In this document: positions 34,001 to 42,009 of the stretch, piece after piece
Position numbering within the stretch: the stretch's first letter is position 1
Layout: every line of letters begins with the position of its first letter
Origin: Deltaproteobacteria bacterium
GTDB lineage: Bacteria > Desulfobacterota > GWC2-55-46
Length of the DNA: 64,000 nucleotides
Direction of reading: 5' to 3'
Assembly: GCA_020846435.1 (NCBI GenBank)
Contig: JADLDY010000004.1
Location: 1-64,000, forward strand
Translations under genes and position numbers: made by a program
The notes under the pieces: generated by a model
Seen by the model: only the letters and a program-made list of their open reading frames with translations
What the model was told of the DNA's origin: nothing
The model's database searches: none

Positions 34001-35328
34001 ACTGTCACCGGCAGGCCGAAGAGCGCCTGGAGGCTGTCGTCATAGCCTACGCCTTCTGTTATGTCCTGCCTCAGGTAGCTGGTTATCCTGTCTATCGACT
34101 TTATCGCGTGGTCGACCCTCGGGTCGCTCCCTTCCTTGTAAGCTCCGATGCTTATGAGGTCATAGGCCTTCTTGTAGGTCGAAAGCACCGATTTAAGTCC
34201 CATCGCGGCCTTCCTGTGCTCGGGATTGACTATATCGTTCATGACCCTGCTTATGCTCGAGAGGACGTCGATGGCCGGGTAATGGCCCTGGGAAGCGAGC
34301 TCCCTCGTGAGCACGATGTGGCCGTCGAGTATGGCGCGGGCCGCGTCCGCGACAGGGTCGTTGACATCGTCGCCTTCAGCGAGAATGGTGTAAAAGCCGG
34401 TGATGCTTCCGTTCCCCGGGGAAGTGCCAGCGCGCTCAAGAAGCCTCGGAAGATGTGCGAAAACAGACGGCGGGTAGCCTTTTGTCGCCGGGGGCTCGCC
34501 GATGGCAAGGCCTATCTCCCTTTGCGCCATGCAGAACCTCGATATCGAGTCCATCATCAAAAGCACGTCGCGCCCCTGGTCCCTGAAAAACTCTGCGATG
34601 GCGGTTGCCACAAGCGGGGCCCTCATCCTTATGAGCGGCGGCTGGTCAGAGGTGGCAACCACTATGACGGAGCGTTTGAGGCCTTCATGTCCGAGGTCCT
34701 TTTCTATGAACTCCTTGACCTCCCTGCCCCTTTCGCCCACGAGGCAGATGACGTTGATATCAGCCTCAGTATTTCTCGCCATCATGCCCATGAGAACGCT
34801 TTTCCCTACGCCGCTGCCCGCGAATATGCCTATCCTCTGCCCCTTGCCGACGGTAAGGAGGCCGTTAATCGCCCTTATGCCGACATTGAGCGGGCTTTCT
34901 ATCCTTTTTCTTGTAAGCGGGTTAGGAGGGGATGAATAGAGAGGGTACTCCTTTTCAGCGTCGACGGGGCCGAGCCCGTCCATTGGAACGCCGAGCCCGT
35001 CGAGGGTCCTCCCCAGGAGCTTCCTGCCGACCCTTACGGACGCGCTGACCCTTTTGGCGACTATCCTGCTGCCTGGGCCAATGCCACGGACTTCGCCGAG
35101 CGGCATGAGGAGTATCTTGTCATCTGAGAAGCCGACGACCTCGCACTGTATGGGCTCTCCAGAGTCCTTCGGGAATACATGGCAGAACTCGCCGACCGAC
35201 GACCCGGGGCCGAGCCCCTCCATTACGAGGCCTACAACCCTTGTGACCCTGCCGTTCACACGGACAGAGCTCGTCTCGTCGACGGCCTTCCTGTGACGGC
35301 TCAACGATTCAATTACCGCTGTATGCAT
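33997..35328 (-). CDS. fliI: Flagellum-specific ATPase FliI
   Basis: The 443-residue ATPase has the Walker A GIFAGSGVGKSVLMGMMARN (about 170-189), Walker B DVLLMMDSISRF and family segment GEPPATKGYPPSVFAHLPRL. It drives delivery of export substrates together with FliH and FliJ. Its start overlaps the end of fliH by about 20 bases, and its stop overlaps fliJ. Confidence 0.98.
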   Translation of the reverse strand: MHTAVIESLSRHRKAVDETSSVRVNGRVTRVVGLVMEGLGPGSSVGEFCHVFPKDSGEPIQCEVVGFSDDKILLMPLGEVRGIGPGSRIVAKRVSASVRVGRKLLGRTLDGLGVPMDGLGPVDAEKEYPLYSSPPNPLTRKRIESPLNVGIRAINGLLTVGKGQRIGIFAGSGVGKSVLMGMMARNTEADINVICLVGERGREVKEFIEKDLGHEGLKRSVIVVATSDQPPLIRMRAPLVATAIAEFFRDQGRDVLLMMDSISRFCMAQREIGLAIGEPPATKGYPPSVFAHLPRLLERAGTSPGNGSITGFYTILAEGDDVNDPVADAARAILDGHIVLTRELASQGHYPAIDVLSSISRVMNDIVNPEHRKAAMGLKSVLSTYKKAYDLISIGAYKEGSDPRVDHAIKSIDRITSYLRQDITEGVGYDDSLQALFGLPVTV

Positions 35329-35950
35329 CTTTAAGCTTTTCCTCTATCTCGGCTATCGCGGAATCTATCGTAGCGTCTATCTCGCCGAAGTTTGTGGACA
35401 CTACGCAGCCGCCCCTTGATATCGCATCATCAGCTTCAAAGGTCATGCCCTTGACGCCGCCGCAAAAACGCATCAACTCGGGCCTGTTGGAGCTCACTAT
35501 TGAAAGGTCCTTGGGGTTGACCCTGATTGATATCTCTCCACCGGCGACTACTGATTTCAACGCCGCCCTGAGGCATTCGAGCACCCCGTCCTCTTTTATG
35601 GCGGTCTCTCTCTGGATGACTTTTTTCGCTATTGACAGGCAAAGCCCGACCATCTCGCGTTCGCACCTGCCGTAAAGGGCCTGCTTGAAATCCGAGAGTT
35701 CGTTCATGATGCCGTCGAGCCCGCTGAAAAGCACTTCAGCCTTTTTGCGGCCGAACTCGAAGCCCGCCTTCTCTCCGGCGCAAAAGCCGTTCTCATAGGC
35801 CTTTCTTTCAAGAGCCTCTATCTTCGTGCCGATGTCCTCTGAATGATCGGACTCGGGGAGTATCTCCTCGAGGGATTCGACCGAGCCCAGCTCAAAGGGC
35901 TCGGCGTCGATGAAGAACGGGGAGTGCTTGAGGACATTAGACGAGTACAT
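35309..35950 (-). CDS. fliH: Flagellar export ATPase regulator FliH
   Basis: From the ATG at 35950 (GGAGG seven bases upstream) the protein is 213 residues. A GTG at 35956 would add two. It has a short N-terminus, a helical middle with glycine-spaced repeats (YENGFCAGEKAGFEFGRKKA, the AxxxG/GxxxG pattern of FliH) and a V-ATPase E-subunit-like C-terminal domain. It regulates FliI and anchors it to FliN. It overlaps the ends of both fliG and fliI. Confidence 0.94.
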   Translation of the reverse strand: MYSSNVLKHSPFFIDAEPFELGSVESLEEILPESDHSEDIGTKIEALERKAYENGFCAGEKAGFEFGRKKAEVLFSGLDGIMNELSDFKQALYGRCEREMVGLCLSIAKKVIQRETAIKEDGVLECLRAALKSVVAGGEISIRVNPKDLSIVSSNRPELMRFCGGVKGMTFEADDAISRGGCVVSTNFGEIDATIDSAIAEIEEKLKDAYSGN

Positions 35951-36944
35951 CGCCACCCCTCCCGGACCTTACCAGCTTGCCTTCATGCTCGAGCCTGCGC
36001 GCGATCTTTATTATCTCCTGCTGCGCCTTCTCGACGTCCGAGAGCTTCACCGGCCCCTTGGCTTCCATGTCCTCTATCATCATCTCGGCCGCGCGCTCTG
36101 ACATGTTCTTCAGGAACTTCGCCCTTATGTTGTCGTCCGAGCCCTTGAGCGCGAGCCCGAGTATGTCTCCGGAGAGCTCCTTCACTATCAACTGCATGGA
36201 TCTGTCGTCCACGCCCATGAGGTCGGAGAACACGAACATCTTCTCCTGTATGCGCACCGCGAGGTCCGGGCTCGCCTTCTCTATGACGTCCATTATCTCG
36301 CCCTCGGACTTGGTGTCTATCTGGTTCATTATCTCGGCCGCGAGCTTTACGCCCTCGACGGTAGAGCCCTGGCCGCTTTCAGCCGAGAGCATCTGATCGC
36401 TGATGAGCATCTCGAGGTCCTTCACGGCCGCCTGCGGGATCCTCTTGAGGTTCGCGACCCTCAGCATTATCTCGCCCCTCACCCTCTCCTCAGGCATGTG
36501 CAAAAGGACCTGCGCGGCTCTGTCAGGCTCGAGGTGCGCGAGGATTATGGCTATTATCTGCGGGTGTTCGCTCTTTATGATGTTGGCGACTATCGCGGGG
36601 TCCATCCACTTGAGGGACTCTATGCCGCCGCCGCCCATCTCCCTTGTTATCTGGTCAAGAAGGAACTGCGCCTTTTCAGGTCCGAGGGCCTTTACCATCA
36701 CGCTCCTGGCGAACTCAAGCCCCTCGACGAAAACGTCGCCCTTGTCTATGGAATCTATGAACTCGCCCACGACCTGACGGCCTACCTGAAGGGAGACCGA
36801 CTCTTTCCTGACCATCATGCCGCCGAGGAGCTGCATCTCTGCGGGCGTCATGAACTTCATGACGTCGCCAGCGAGATCTTCCCCGATGTTCATGAGGAGT
36901 ATGGCCGCTTTTTCCGACCCTGTAAGTTTGAGTTCCCTCGCCAT
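35937..36944 (-). CDS. fliG: Flagellar motor switch protein FliG
   Basis: The 335-residue protein has ARM-like helical domains with the conserved EHPQ motif (IIKSEHPQIIAIILAHLEPD, about 130-149). The C-terminal torque domain includes DLMGVDDRSMQLIVKELSGD and the charged helix that faces MotA. It joins the MS-ring (FliF) to the C-ring (FliM/FliN). It starts one base after fliF ends. Confidence 0.98.
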   Translation of the reverse strand: MARELKLTGSEKAAILLMNIGEDLAGDVMKFMTPAEMQLLGGMMVRKESVSLQVGRQVVGEFIDSIDKGDVFVEGLEFARSVMVKALGPEKAQFLLDQITREMGGGGIESLKWMDPAIVANIIKSEHPQIIAIILAHLEPDRAAQVLLHMPEERVRGEIMLRVANLKRIPQAAVKDLEMLISDQMLSAESGQGSTVEGVKLAAEIMNQIDTKSEGEIMDVIEKASPDLAVRIQEKMFVFSDLMGVDDRSMQLIVKELSGDILGLALKGSDDNIRAKFLKNMSERAAEMMIEDMEAKGPVKLSDVEKAQQEIIKIARRLEHEGKLVRSGRGGDVLV

Positions 36945-36945
36945 T

Positions 36946-38520
36946 CTATCTCTCCTTTATCCAGCCCTTTAAAACCATGGCGACCTGCTGCGGGTTCTCG
37001 CGCACCACGCGCTTCAATCTTTCGACTGAATCAAAATCCTTCTTTCCGGCCTCAAGCGCCAGCTCGGAGCCGCCGCCGAGGGCTGGCATCGACCTCTGTA
37101 TCTCTTCGAGCGCCTTCTTCTCCTGTGTAAGCCTCTTCATGACCGGGCGCACGACAAACAGGATGACGAACAGGGTTATGAGGGCGATCGTAGCGTACTT
37201 CAATATCACCGGCACGAGCTCTGTCGGCACCATCGGCTCTTTTTCAGGAGCGACCTCAGCTTCCATGAGCCCCTGGTCGAAGGGCGTGCTCACGACCGAG
37301 ACTACGTCCCCCCTCGACTCGCTGAAGCCGACCGCGGCCTTGACCATGTCCGTAAATTTAGCGAGCTCTTCTTCGGTCCTCGGCGCGTATGTGCCTTTGG
37401 CGTCAGCTGGCGCTCCGGCCTGAGCGGCGGCAGCCGGGTAAGTGCCGTCTACAAGGACCGAGACAGTAAGCCTTTTTATCGCGCCAGTGGGCTCGACGAC
37501 ATGGCTCGTCACCTTGCTTATCTCGTAGTTTATGACTTCGCCCTGCCTGTTGGAGCTCGCTGGCGAGCCATTGGAAGTATTTTTCGCCTGCGCTGTCTCA
37601 GGCATGTTGGAAAGGACGCCCGGGACTCCGAGAGCCGCGACCCCACCGACTGATGTCTCCTTGTTCCTCTGCTCGCTCCTTATTACCTGGCCTTCCGGGT
37701 CATAAGTCTCCTCTGTCCTCTCTACGTGCCTCGTGTCGACGTCGGCGGAAACCCTTGCCACCACCTTTTCCGGCCCTACGGCCTTCTCGAGCATCGACTG
37801 GACCCTGTGCTCGTAGTCCCGCTCAAGAGCCCTCTTGTACTCGAGCTGGGTCGCCGAGAGCATCATGCCGGAGTCATCGTCGGCTTCCCTCGTCCACATC
37901 TTCCCTGCTGTGTCGACGACCGCTACATCTTCTGGCTTGAGATCGTCGGCGCTGTTAGCGACAAGGTGCACGATGGAGCTGACCTGGCCCTGGGTAAGCT
38001 GCTTGCCAGGCCTCAACTTGACTATTACCGAGGCTCTCGCCTTTTTCTGGTCGTCGAGGAATACCCCTTTTTCAGGGATCGCGAGGTGGACCCTTGCTGT
38101 CTCTATTTCCTTAATCTGGGTTATGGTCCTTGAAAGCTCGCCCTGGAGCGCCCTCTTGTAGTTGATCTTCTGCACGAAGTCCGTAACACCGAAGGCGCTC
38201 TTGTCGAATATCTCGAAACCTACCCCGCCGCCCTGCGGCAGGCCCTCTCCGGCGAGCTCCATGCGGGTCTCGTAGACCTTGTCGGCAGGCACGCTTATTG
38301 CCGGGCCGTCGACCTTGTACGGGACCCTCTTGTCCTTGAGCTTTTCTATGACCGCGCCGGAGTCTTCGGGAGAGAGCTGCGTGTACAGGGTCTGGTACTC
38401 GGGCCCCTGGTTCATGACAAAGAAGACCGCTACAAGGGCCGCGGCAAGCGCCACGCCCCCGAAGACCATCAGCGGCTTTTCCTTTACAAAGGCCTTTATC
38501 TGCTCGATCAGCTTCTGCAT
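36946..38520 (-). CDS. fliF: Flagellar MS-ring protein FliF
   Basis: The 524-residue protein has two membrane helices (about 19-33 and 438-458) flanking a large periplasmic part with ring-building motifs (MNQGPEYQTLYTQLSPEDSG, then ALQGELSRTITQIKEIETAR). The C-terminal tail that binds FliG is present. The MS-ring is the base on which rod and export gate assemble. It follows fliE by 3 bases. Confidence 0.98.
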   Translation of the reverse strand: MQKLIEQIKAFVKEKPLMVFGGVALAAALVAVFFVMNQGPEYQTLYTQLSPEDSGAVIEKLKDKRVPYKVDGPAISVPADKVYETRMELAGEGLPQGGGVGFEIFDKSAFGVTDFVQKINYKRALQGELSRTITQIKEIETARVHLAIPEKGVFLDDQKKARASVIVKLRPGKQLTQGQVSSIVHLVANSADDLKPEDVAVVDTAGKMWTREADDDSGMMLSATQLEYKRALERDYEHRVQSMLEKAVGPEKVVARVSADVDTRHVERTEETYDPEGQVIRSEQRNKETSVGGVAALGVPGVLSNMPETAQAKNTSNGSPASSNRQGEVINYEISKVTSHVVEPTGAIKRLTVSVLVDGTYPAAAAQAGAPADAKGTYAPRTEEELAKFTDMVKAAVGFSESRGDVVSVVSTPFDQGLMEAEVAPEKEPMVPTELVPVILKYATIALITLFVILFVVRPVMKRLTQEKKALEEIQRSMPALGGGSELALEAGKKDFDSVERLKRVVRENPQQVAMVLKGWIKER

Positions 38521-38523
38521 CGG

Positions 38524-38823
38524 TTATACCTGCGTCCTCATTATTTCCTCGTATGCCTGCACAAGCTTATTCCTCACCTGCACCATCATGTTGAAGGACA
38601 GATTGGCCTTCTCTATGGCTATCATCGTCTCATGTATGTTGTTGACCTGGCCTGTGGCAAGCCCCTTTATCGCCTGGTCAGCCTCGCCCTGTATGCTGTT
38701 GACCTTCTCTATGGAGTCCTTCAATACCTCGGCAAAGCCCCCGTCCTTGACGCCTGAGGCGGCCTTTCCAGCTGTCGCCGTATTTATCGCGGTACTGAAA
38801 CCGCCTTTTACCGAATCAATCAT
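38524..38823 (-). CDS. fliE: Flagellar hook-basal body protein FliE
   Basis: This 99-residue helical protein has FAEVLKDSIEKVNSIQGEAD and the C-terminal AIEKANLSFNMMVQVRNKLV, typical of FliE, the adaptor between MS-ring and rod. It is the first substrate of the export system. It sits between flgC (25 bases upstream) and fliF as usual. Confidence 0.97.
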   Translation of the reverse strand: MIDSVKGGFSTAINTATAGKAASGVKDGGFAEVLKDSIEKVNSIQGEADQAIKGLATGQVNNIHETMIAIEKANLSFNMMVQVRNKLVQAYEEIMRTQV

Positions 38824-38848
38824 CTCTCATCTCCTCGCTTGTCTATCC

Positions 38849-39277
38849 TTACTGGCCTATCTCCAGAGCCTTGAGCGCCATCTCCCTCGTAGCTTTGAAA
38901 GCCGAGACATTGGCCTCATAGCTCCTGGAAGCGGCTATCATGTTGACCATCTCCTCGGCCACGTTTATGTTCGGGAACGCTACATAGCCGTTGGCGTCGG
39001 CGTCAGGGTGCGCGGGCTCGTACACCTGCTTCAAGGGCCTCGCGTCCTCAATGACTCCGGCGACCTTGACCCCCGGGGCCGCGCTGTCCATGGCCTTTTG
39101 CAGGACGCTGCCGAAGCCGCCCTCGCCCTGCGCCGCGAAGACGATGTCTTTTCGCCTGTACGCCCCGCCGCTTTCAGTGCGGGTAGTCTCGACGTTGGCG
39201 AGGTTGCTCGCTATTATGTTCATCCTGAATCTCTGGGCCTCCATGCCTGAGGCGCTTACTGAAAAAAGGTCTGCCAT
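38849..39277 (-). CDS. flgC: Flagellar proximal rod protein FlgC
   Basis: The 142-residue rod protein begins MADLFSVSASGMEAQRFRMN, followed by IIASNLANVETTRTESGGAY. The C-terminus carries [20 protein letters not shown]. Size and N-terminus are standard for FlgC. It lies 3 bases after flgB. Confidence 0.98.
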   Translation of the reverse strand: MADLFSVSASGMEAQRFRMNIIASNLANVETTRTESGGAYRRKDIVFAAQGEGGFGSVLQKAMDSAAPGVKVAGVIEDARPLKQVYEPAHPDADANGYVAFPNINVAEEMVNMIAASRSYEANVSAFKATREMALKALEIGQ

Positions 39278-39280
39278 GGC

Positions 39281-39694
39281 TTACCTTCCCCCTTCCTTGA
39301 TGGCCGTCATGAGGATACCGAATTTGTATTTCAAAAGCTGGGCCGAAGTCCTGTACATGATGGTGTTCTCGGAGAGCCTCGCCATCTCGCCCTCTATGCC
39401 TACCGAGTTCTGATCGTAGCCCTCAAGGTCGGTGACCCTGTCGACTACCGCAGGCATCGGACCGGCCTGGCTGTTCGTTGATATGTGCCCCGCGTTGGTC
39501 GCCAGGAGCGGCTGGGTTCCCGGAACTGAACCTTCGGCCTTTTGCATCTCCTGCTCAAAGTTTATGTCCACGGCCCTGTAACCGGGGGTCTCCTGGTTCG
39601 CGATGTTAGAGGACAGGAGCTTGTGCCTGGTAGCGCGCAGGTCCAAACTGCTTCCAAGTAGATTTACAGTGCTGTCGAACATGCCGCCTGCCAT
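39281..39694 (-). CDS. flgB: Flagellar proximal rod protein FlgB
   Basis: The 137-residue rod protein contains LRATRHKLLSSNIANQETPG, followed by YRAVDINFEQEM, the FlgB N-terminal motif. It heads the basal-body operon flgB-flgC-fliE-F-G-H-I-J-motE-fliK-flgD-flgE, with a sigma-54 promoter 39-54 bases upstream of its start. Confidence 0.98.
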   Translation of the reverse strand: MAGGMFDSTVNLLGSSLDLRATRHKLLSSNIANQETPGYRAVDINFEQEMQKAEGSVPGTQPLLATNAGHISTNSQAGPMPAVVDRVTDLEGYDQNSVGIEGEMARLSENTIMYRTSAQLLKYKFGILMTAIKEGGR

Positions 39695-39732
39695 AAGAGC
39701 TCCTTTCGTTTAAGCATCCGCAGTTAGTTAAA

Positions 39733-39748
39733 AGCAATTTCCGTACCA
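39733..39748 (-). promoter_or_regulatory. Sigma-54 promoter for the flgB-to-flgE operon
   Basis: The minus strand reads TGGTACGGAAATTGCT, matching TGGCACG-N4-TTGCW except for one base, with exact spacing. The predicted start is near 39722, with a 28-base leader. Only about 50 bases separate it from the end of flrC, and no terminator is visible there, so read-through from the flrBC unit may add basal transcription. Activator sites may lie inside flrC. Confidence 0.87.
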
Positions 39749-39798
39749 AGACCGACAACAGCCAGTGATCCCTCAGCCTCTAAACAGGCGCTATCAAC

Positions 39799-41169
39799 CT
39801 ACGCCGACTGCATCTCCCCGTATTCCTTGAGTTTATTTCTCAGTGTCCTCACGGAAATTCCGAGGATCTTCGCGGCCTGTGTCCTGTTTCCGTCAACTTT
39901 TCCAAGAGTAGAGTTGATAAGCCCCTTCTCCATCTCCCAAAGCGTCATTAAATTGGCGTCATCTCTGACAAGCGGCTGGCGCTCTTCAACTTCCTGTCCG
40001 CTTGCTTCATCACCCGCTGGTTCAGCAGGCATATCATGGTCCGCCATGAGGTGCTCGACCTCAAGGGTCGTGCCCTGGCTGAGGAGCACCGCCCGCTCTA
40101 TGGCGTTCTGGAGCTCGCGGATGTTGCCGCGCCACTCCTGCTTTTGCATGAACTCGAGCGCTTCATCTGATATTTCCTCGACGCGGCGCGAGTACTTTGA
40201 GCTGAAGGTCCGGGTGAACTGGCGCGCGAGGTCGACTATGTCCCCGGCCCGTTCGCGAAGCGGCGGCAAGGTCAGCGGGAATATGTTGAGCCTGTAATAG
40301 AGGTCTTCCCTGAAGCGGGCCTCACGCACCTCTTTTTTCATGTCCCTGTTGGTCGTCGCTATTATCCTTATGTCAAGAGGGACAGGCCCCCTGCCGCCTA
40401 TCCTGTCCACCTCTTTTTCCTGTATGACACGCAGAAGCTTGGCCTGGAGCTTGATGTCCATCTCGCTTATCTCGTCGAGGAGCAGAGTGCCGTAGTTTGC
40501 CTGCTCGAATTTGCCCGGCCTCGAGGAGTGGGCCCCTGTGAAGGCCCCTTTCTCGTGCCCGAAGAGCTCGCTCTCAAGGAGCCCCTCAGGGATGGAAGCG
40601 CAGTTGACCGCGACGAAAGCCTTATCGCGCCTGGGGCTCATCGCGTGGATGAACCTCGCGAGGAGTTCCTTGCCTGTGCCGCTCTCTCCTGAGATAAGTA
40701 TTGTCGCGTCGCTCGAGGCGGCAACCGAGGCCATTGACACGACCTTCTGCATGGCAGGGCCCTTCGCGAGCATGAGAGAGCCTTTCGCCTCGAAGTCAGA
40801 GACCGCCTCCATGGTCCTGAAGGCCTTGTCAACCGTCTCTTCGAGAGCCTCGAGTGTAAAGGGTTTCAATATGAAGTCGATAGCGCCTTCCTTCACGGCC
40901 TCGACAGCGCTCTCTATTGTGCCGAACGCAGTTATCAGCAGGACCGGTATATGCGGGGACGTCTTTTTTATCTCCCGCAGGAGCTCCATGCCGTTCATGC
41001 CAGGCATCAGCATGTCGCTTATCACCATGCCGTAGGAGGCCTTTGAGAGCGCGCCGAGAGCTTCGCGGCCGTTCGATGCGAGCCCCACTTCATAGCCCTT
41101 TCTCGTCAACGCCTCCTGAACGGCGAGCCTCATTGCCGGTTCGTCGTCTACTATAAGGACTCTCCTCAT
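39799..41169 (-). CDS. flrC: Sigma-54-dependent flagellar response regulator FlrC
   Basis: The 456-residue NtrC-type protein has a receiver (VLIVDDEPAMR; acceptor Asp in VISDMLMPGMNG; Lys in LKPF), an AAA+ domain with Walker A GESGTGKE and the sigma-54-contacting GAFTGA loop, and a Fis-type helix-turn-helix (RTQAAKILGISVRTLRNKLK). It overlaps flrB by 4 bases, so the pair is a two-component system. By analogy with Vibrio FlrC and Pseudomonas FleR it should activate the sigma-54 flagellar promoters at 6489, 28802 and 39733. Confidence 0.93.
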   Translation of the reverse strand: MRRVLIVDDEPAMRLAVQEALTRKGYEVGLASNGREALGALSKASYGMVISDMLMPGMNGMELLREIKKTSPHIPVLLITAFGTIESAVEAVKEGAIDFILKPFTLEALEETVDKAFRTMEAVSDFEAKGSLMLAKGPAMQKVVSMASVAASSDATILISGESGTGKELLARFIHAMSPRRDKAFVAVNCASIPEGLLESELFGHEKGAFTGAHSSRPGKFEQANYGTLLLDEISEMDIKLQAKLLRVIQEKEVDRIGGRGPVPLDIRIIATTNRDMKKEVREARFREDLYYRLNIFPLTLPPLRERAGDIVDLARQFTRTFSSKYSRRVEEISDEALEFMQKQEWRGNIRELQNAIERAVLLSQGTTLEVEHLMADHDMPAEPAGDEASGQEVEERQPLVRDDANLMTLWEMEKGLINSTLGKVDGNRTQAAKILGISVRTLRNKLKEYGEMQSA

Positions 41170-41996
41170 ATCCTGTACTCCCTGCTCGCCGGCAGTCCTA
41201 TGGTGAATATCGTGCCCTCGCCGGGCTTTGACACGACGTCGATGAAACCGCCGTGCGCGGTCACGACAGCCGAGACGATGGCAAGCCCAAGGCCTGTGCC
41301 GCGGTCCTTGGTCGAAAAGAACGGGTCGAATATCCTGTCGACGTGCTCTTCGTTTATGCCGCGTCCCGTGTCGCTGACCTTTATCTCCATGTAGCTCCTC
41401 GCGTCATGGACCATTCTCGTGCGCAAATTGAGCGTGCCGCCCTCGTCCATGGCGTCAAGGGCGTTTATGAGAAGGTTCAAGAAGAGCTGCCTCAGGAGCA
41501 CCTGGTCCGCCATGATGGTGGTCTGTCCGCAGAACTCGGCCTTGACGGAAACATCGCTCCTCTCATGGCCTCTTGTAAGACGCAGAGAGTCTTCGATGAC
41601 GCTCCTTATGTTCACTGATTTGAGCCTCGCCTCAGGGGAGCTGGCGAAAAGAAGCATGTTGGAAAGGAGGTTGTCGAGGTTTTTTATGCCGGTGGTTATG
41701 TGGCTCGCGAGCCTCTGTTTTTCAGGGTCAGCTACCAGCTCGCGCTCGAGTATCGTCGCGAATATCGACATCGACCCAAGGGGGTTTCTTATCTCATGGG
41801 CTATCCGGGCGGCCATCTCGCCCATGGCGGAAAGGCGCCTGCTCCTCTCTATGGCCCTGTTCTTCTCGGCGAGCTCCTGCGAGAGCTCGTCCACTCTGTC
41901 CTCGAGGAGCGCGTACTGCTCTTCGAGCTTTTTTGACGCGTCCCTGAATACATTGAAAGCGTCGTTCAACAACTCAACAGGCAGCTGCTCGTTCAT
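41166..41996 (-). CDS. flrB: Cytoplasmic sensor histidine kinase FlrB
   Basis: From the ATG at 41996 (AAGGAGGG 8 bases upstream) the kinase is 276 residues. Upstream in-frame starts would overlap the preceding gene and lack a ribosome site. It has an N-terminal coiled coil, an H-box MGEMAARIAHEIRNPLGSMS, an N-box (LFLNLLINALDAMDEGG) and G-boxes (VSDTGRGINEEHVDRIFDPF; GTGLGLAIV). There is no membrane helix and no PAS domain, so it senses an internal cue. In Vibrio-type systems that cue relates to basal-body assembly. It is translationally coupled to flrC. Confidence 0.9.
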   Translation of the reverse strand: MNEQLPVELLNDAFNVFRDASKKLEEQYALLEDRVDELSQELAEKNRAIERSRRLSAMGEMAARIAHEIRNPLGSMSIFATILERELVADPEKQRLASHITTGIKNLDNLLSNMLLFASSPEARLKSVNIRSVIEDSLRLTRGHERSDVSVKAEFCGQTTIMADQVLLRQLFLNLLINALDAMDEGGTLNLRTRMVHDARSYMEIKVSDTGRGINEEHVDRIFDPFFSTKDRGTGLGLAIVSAVVTAHGGFIDVVSKPGEGTIFTIGLPASREYRI

Positions 41997-42009
41997 GTCA
42001 GAGCCCTCC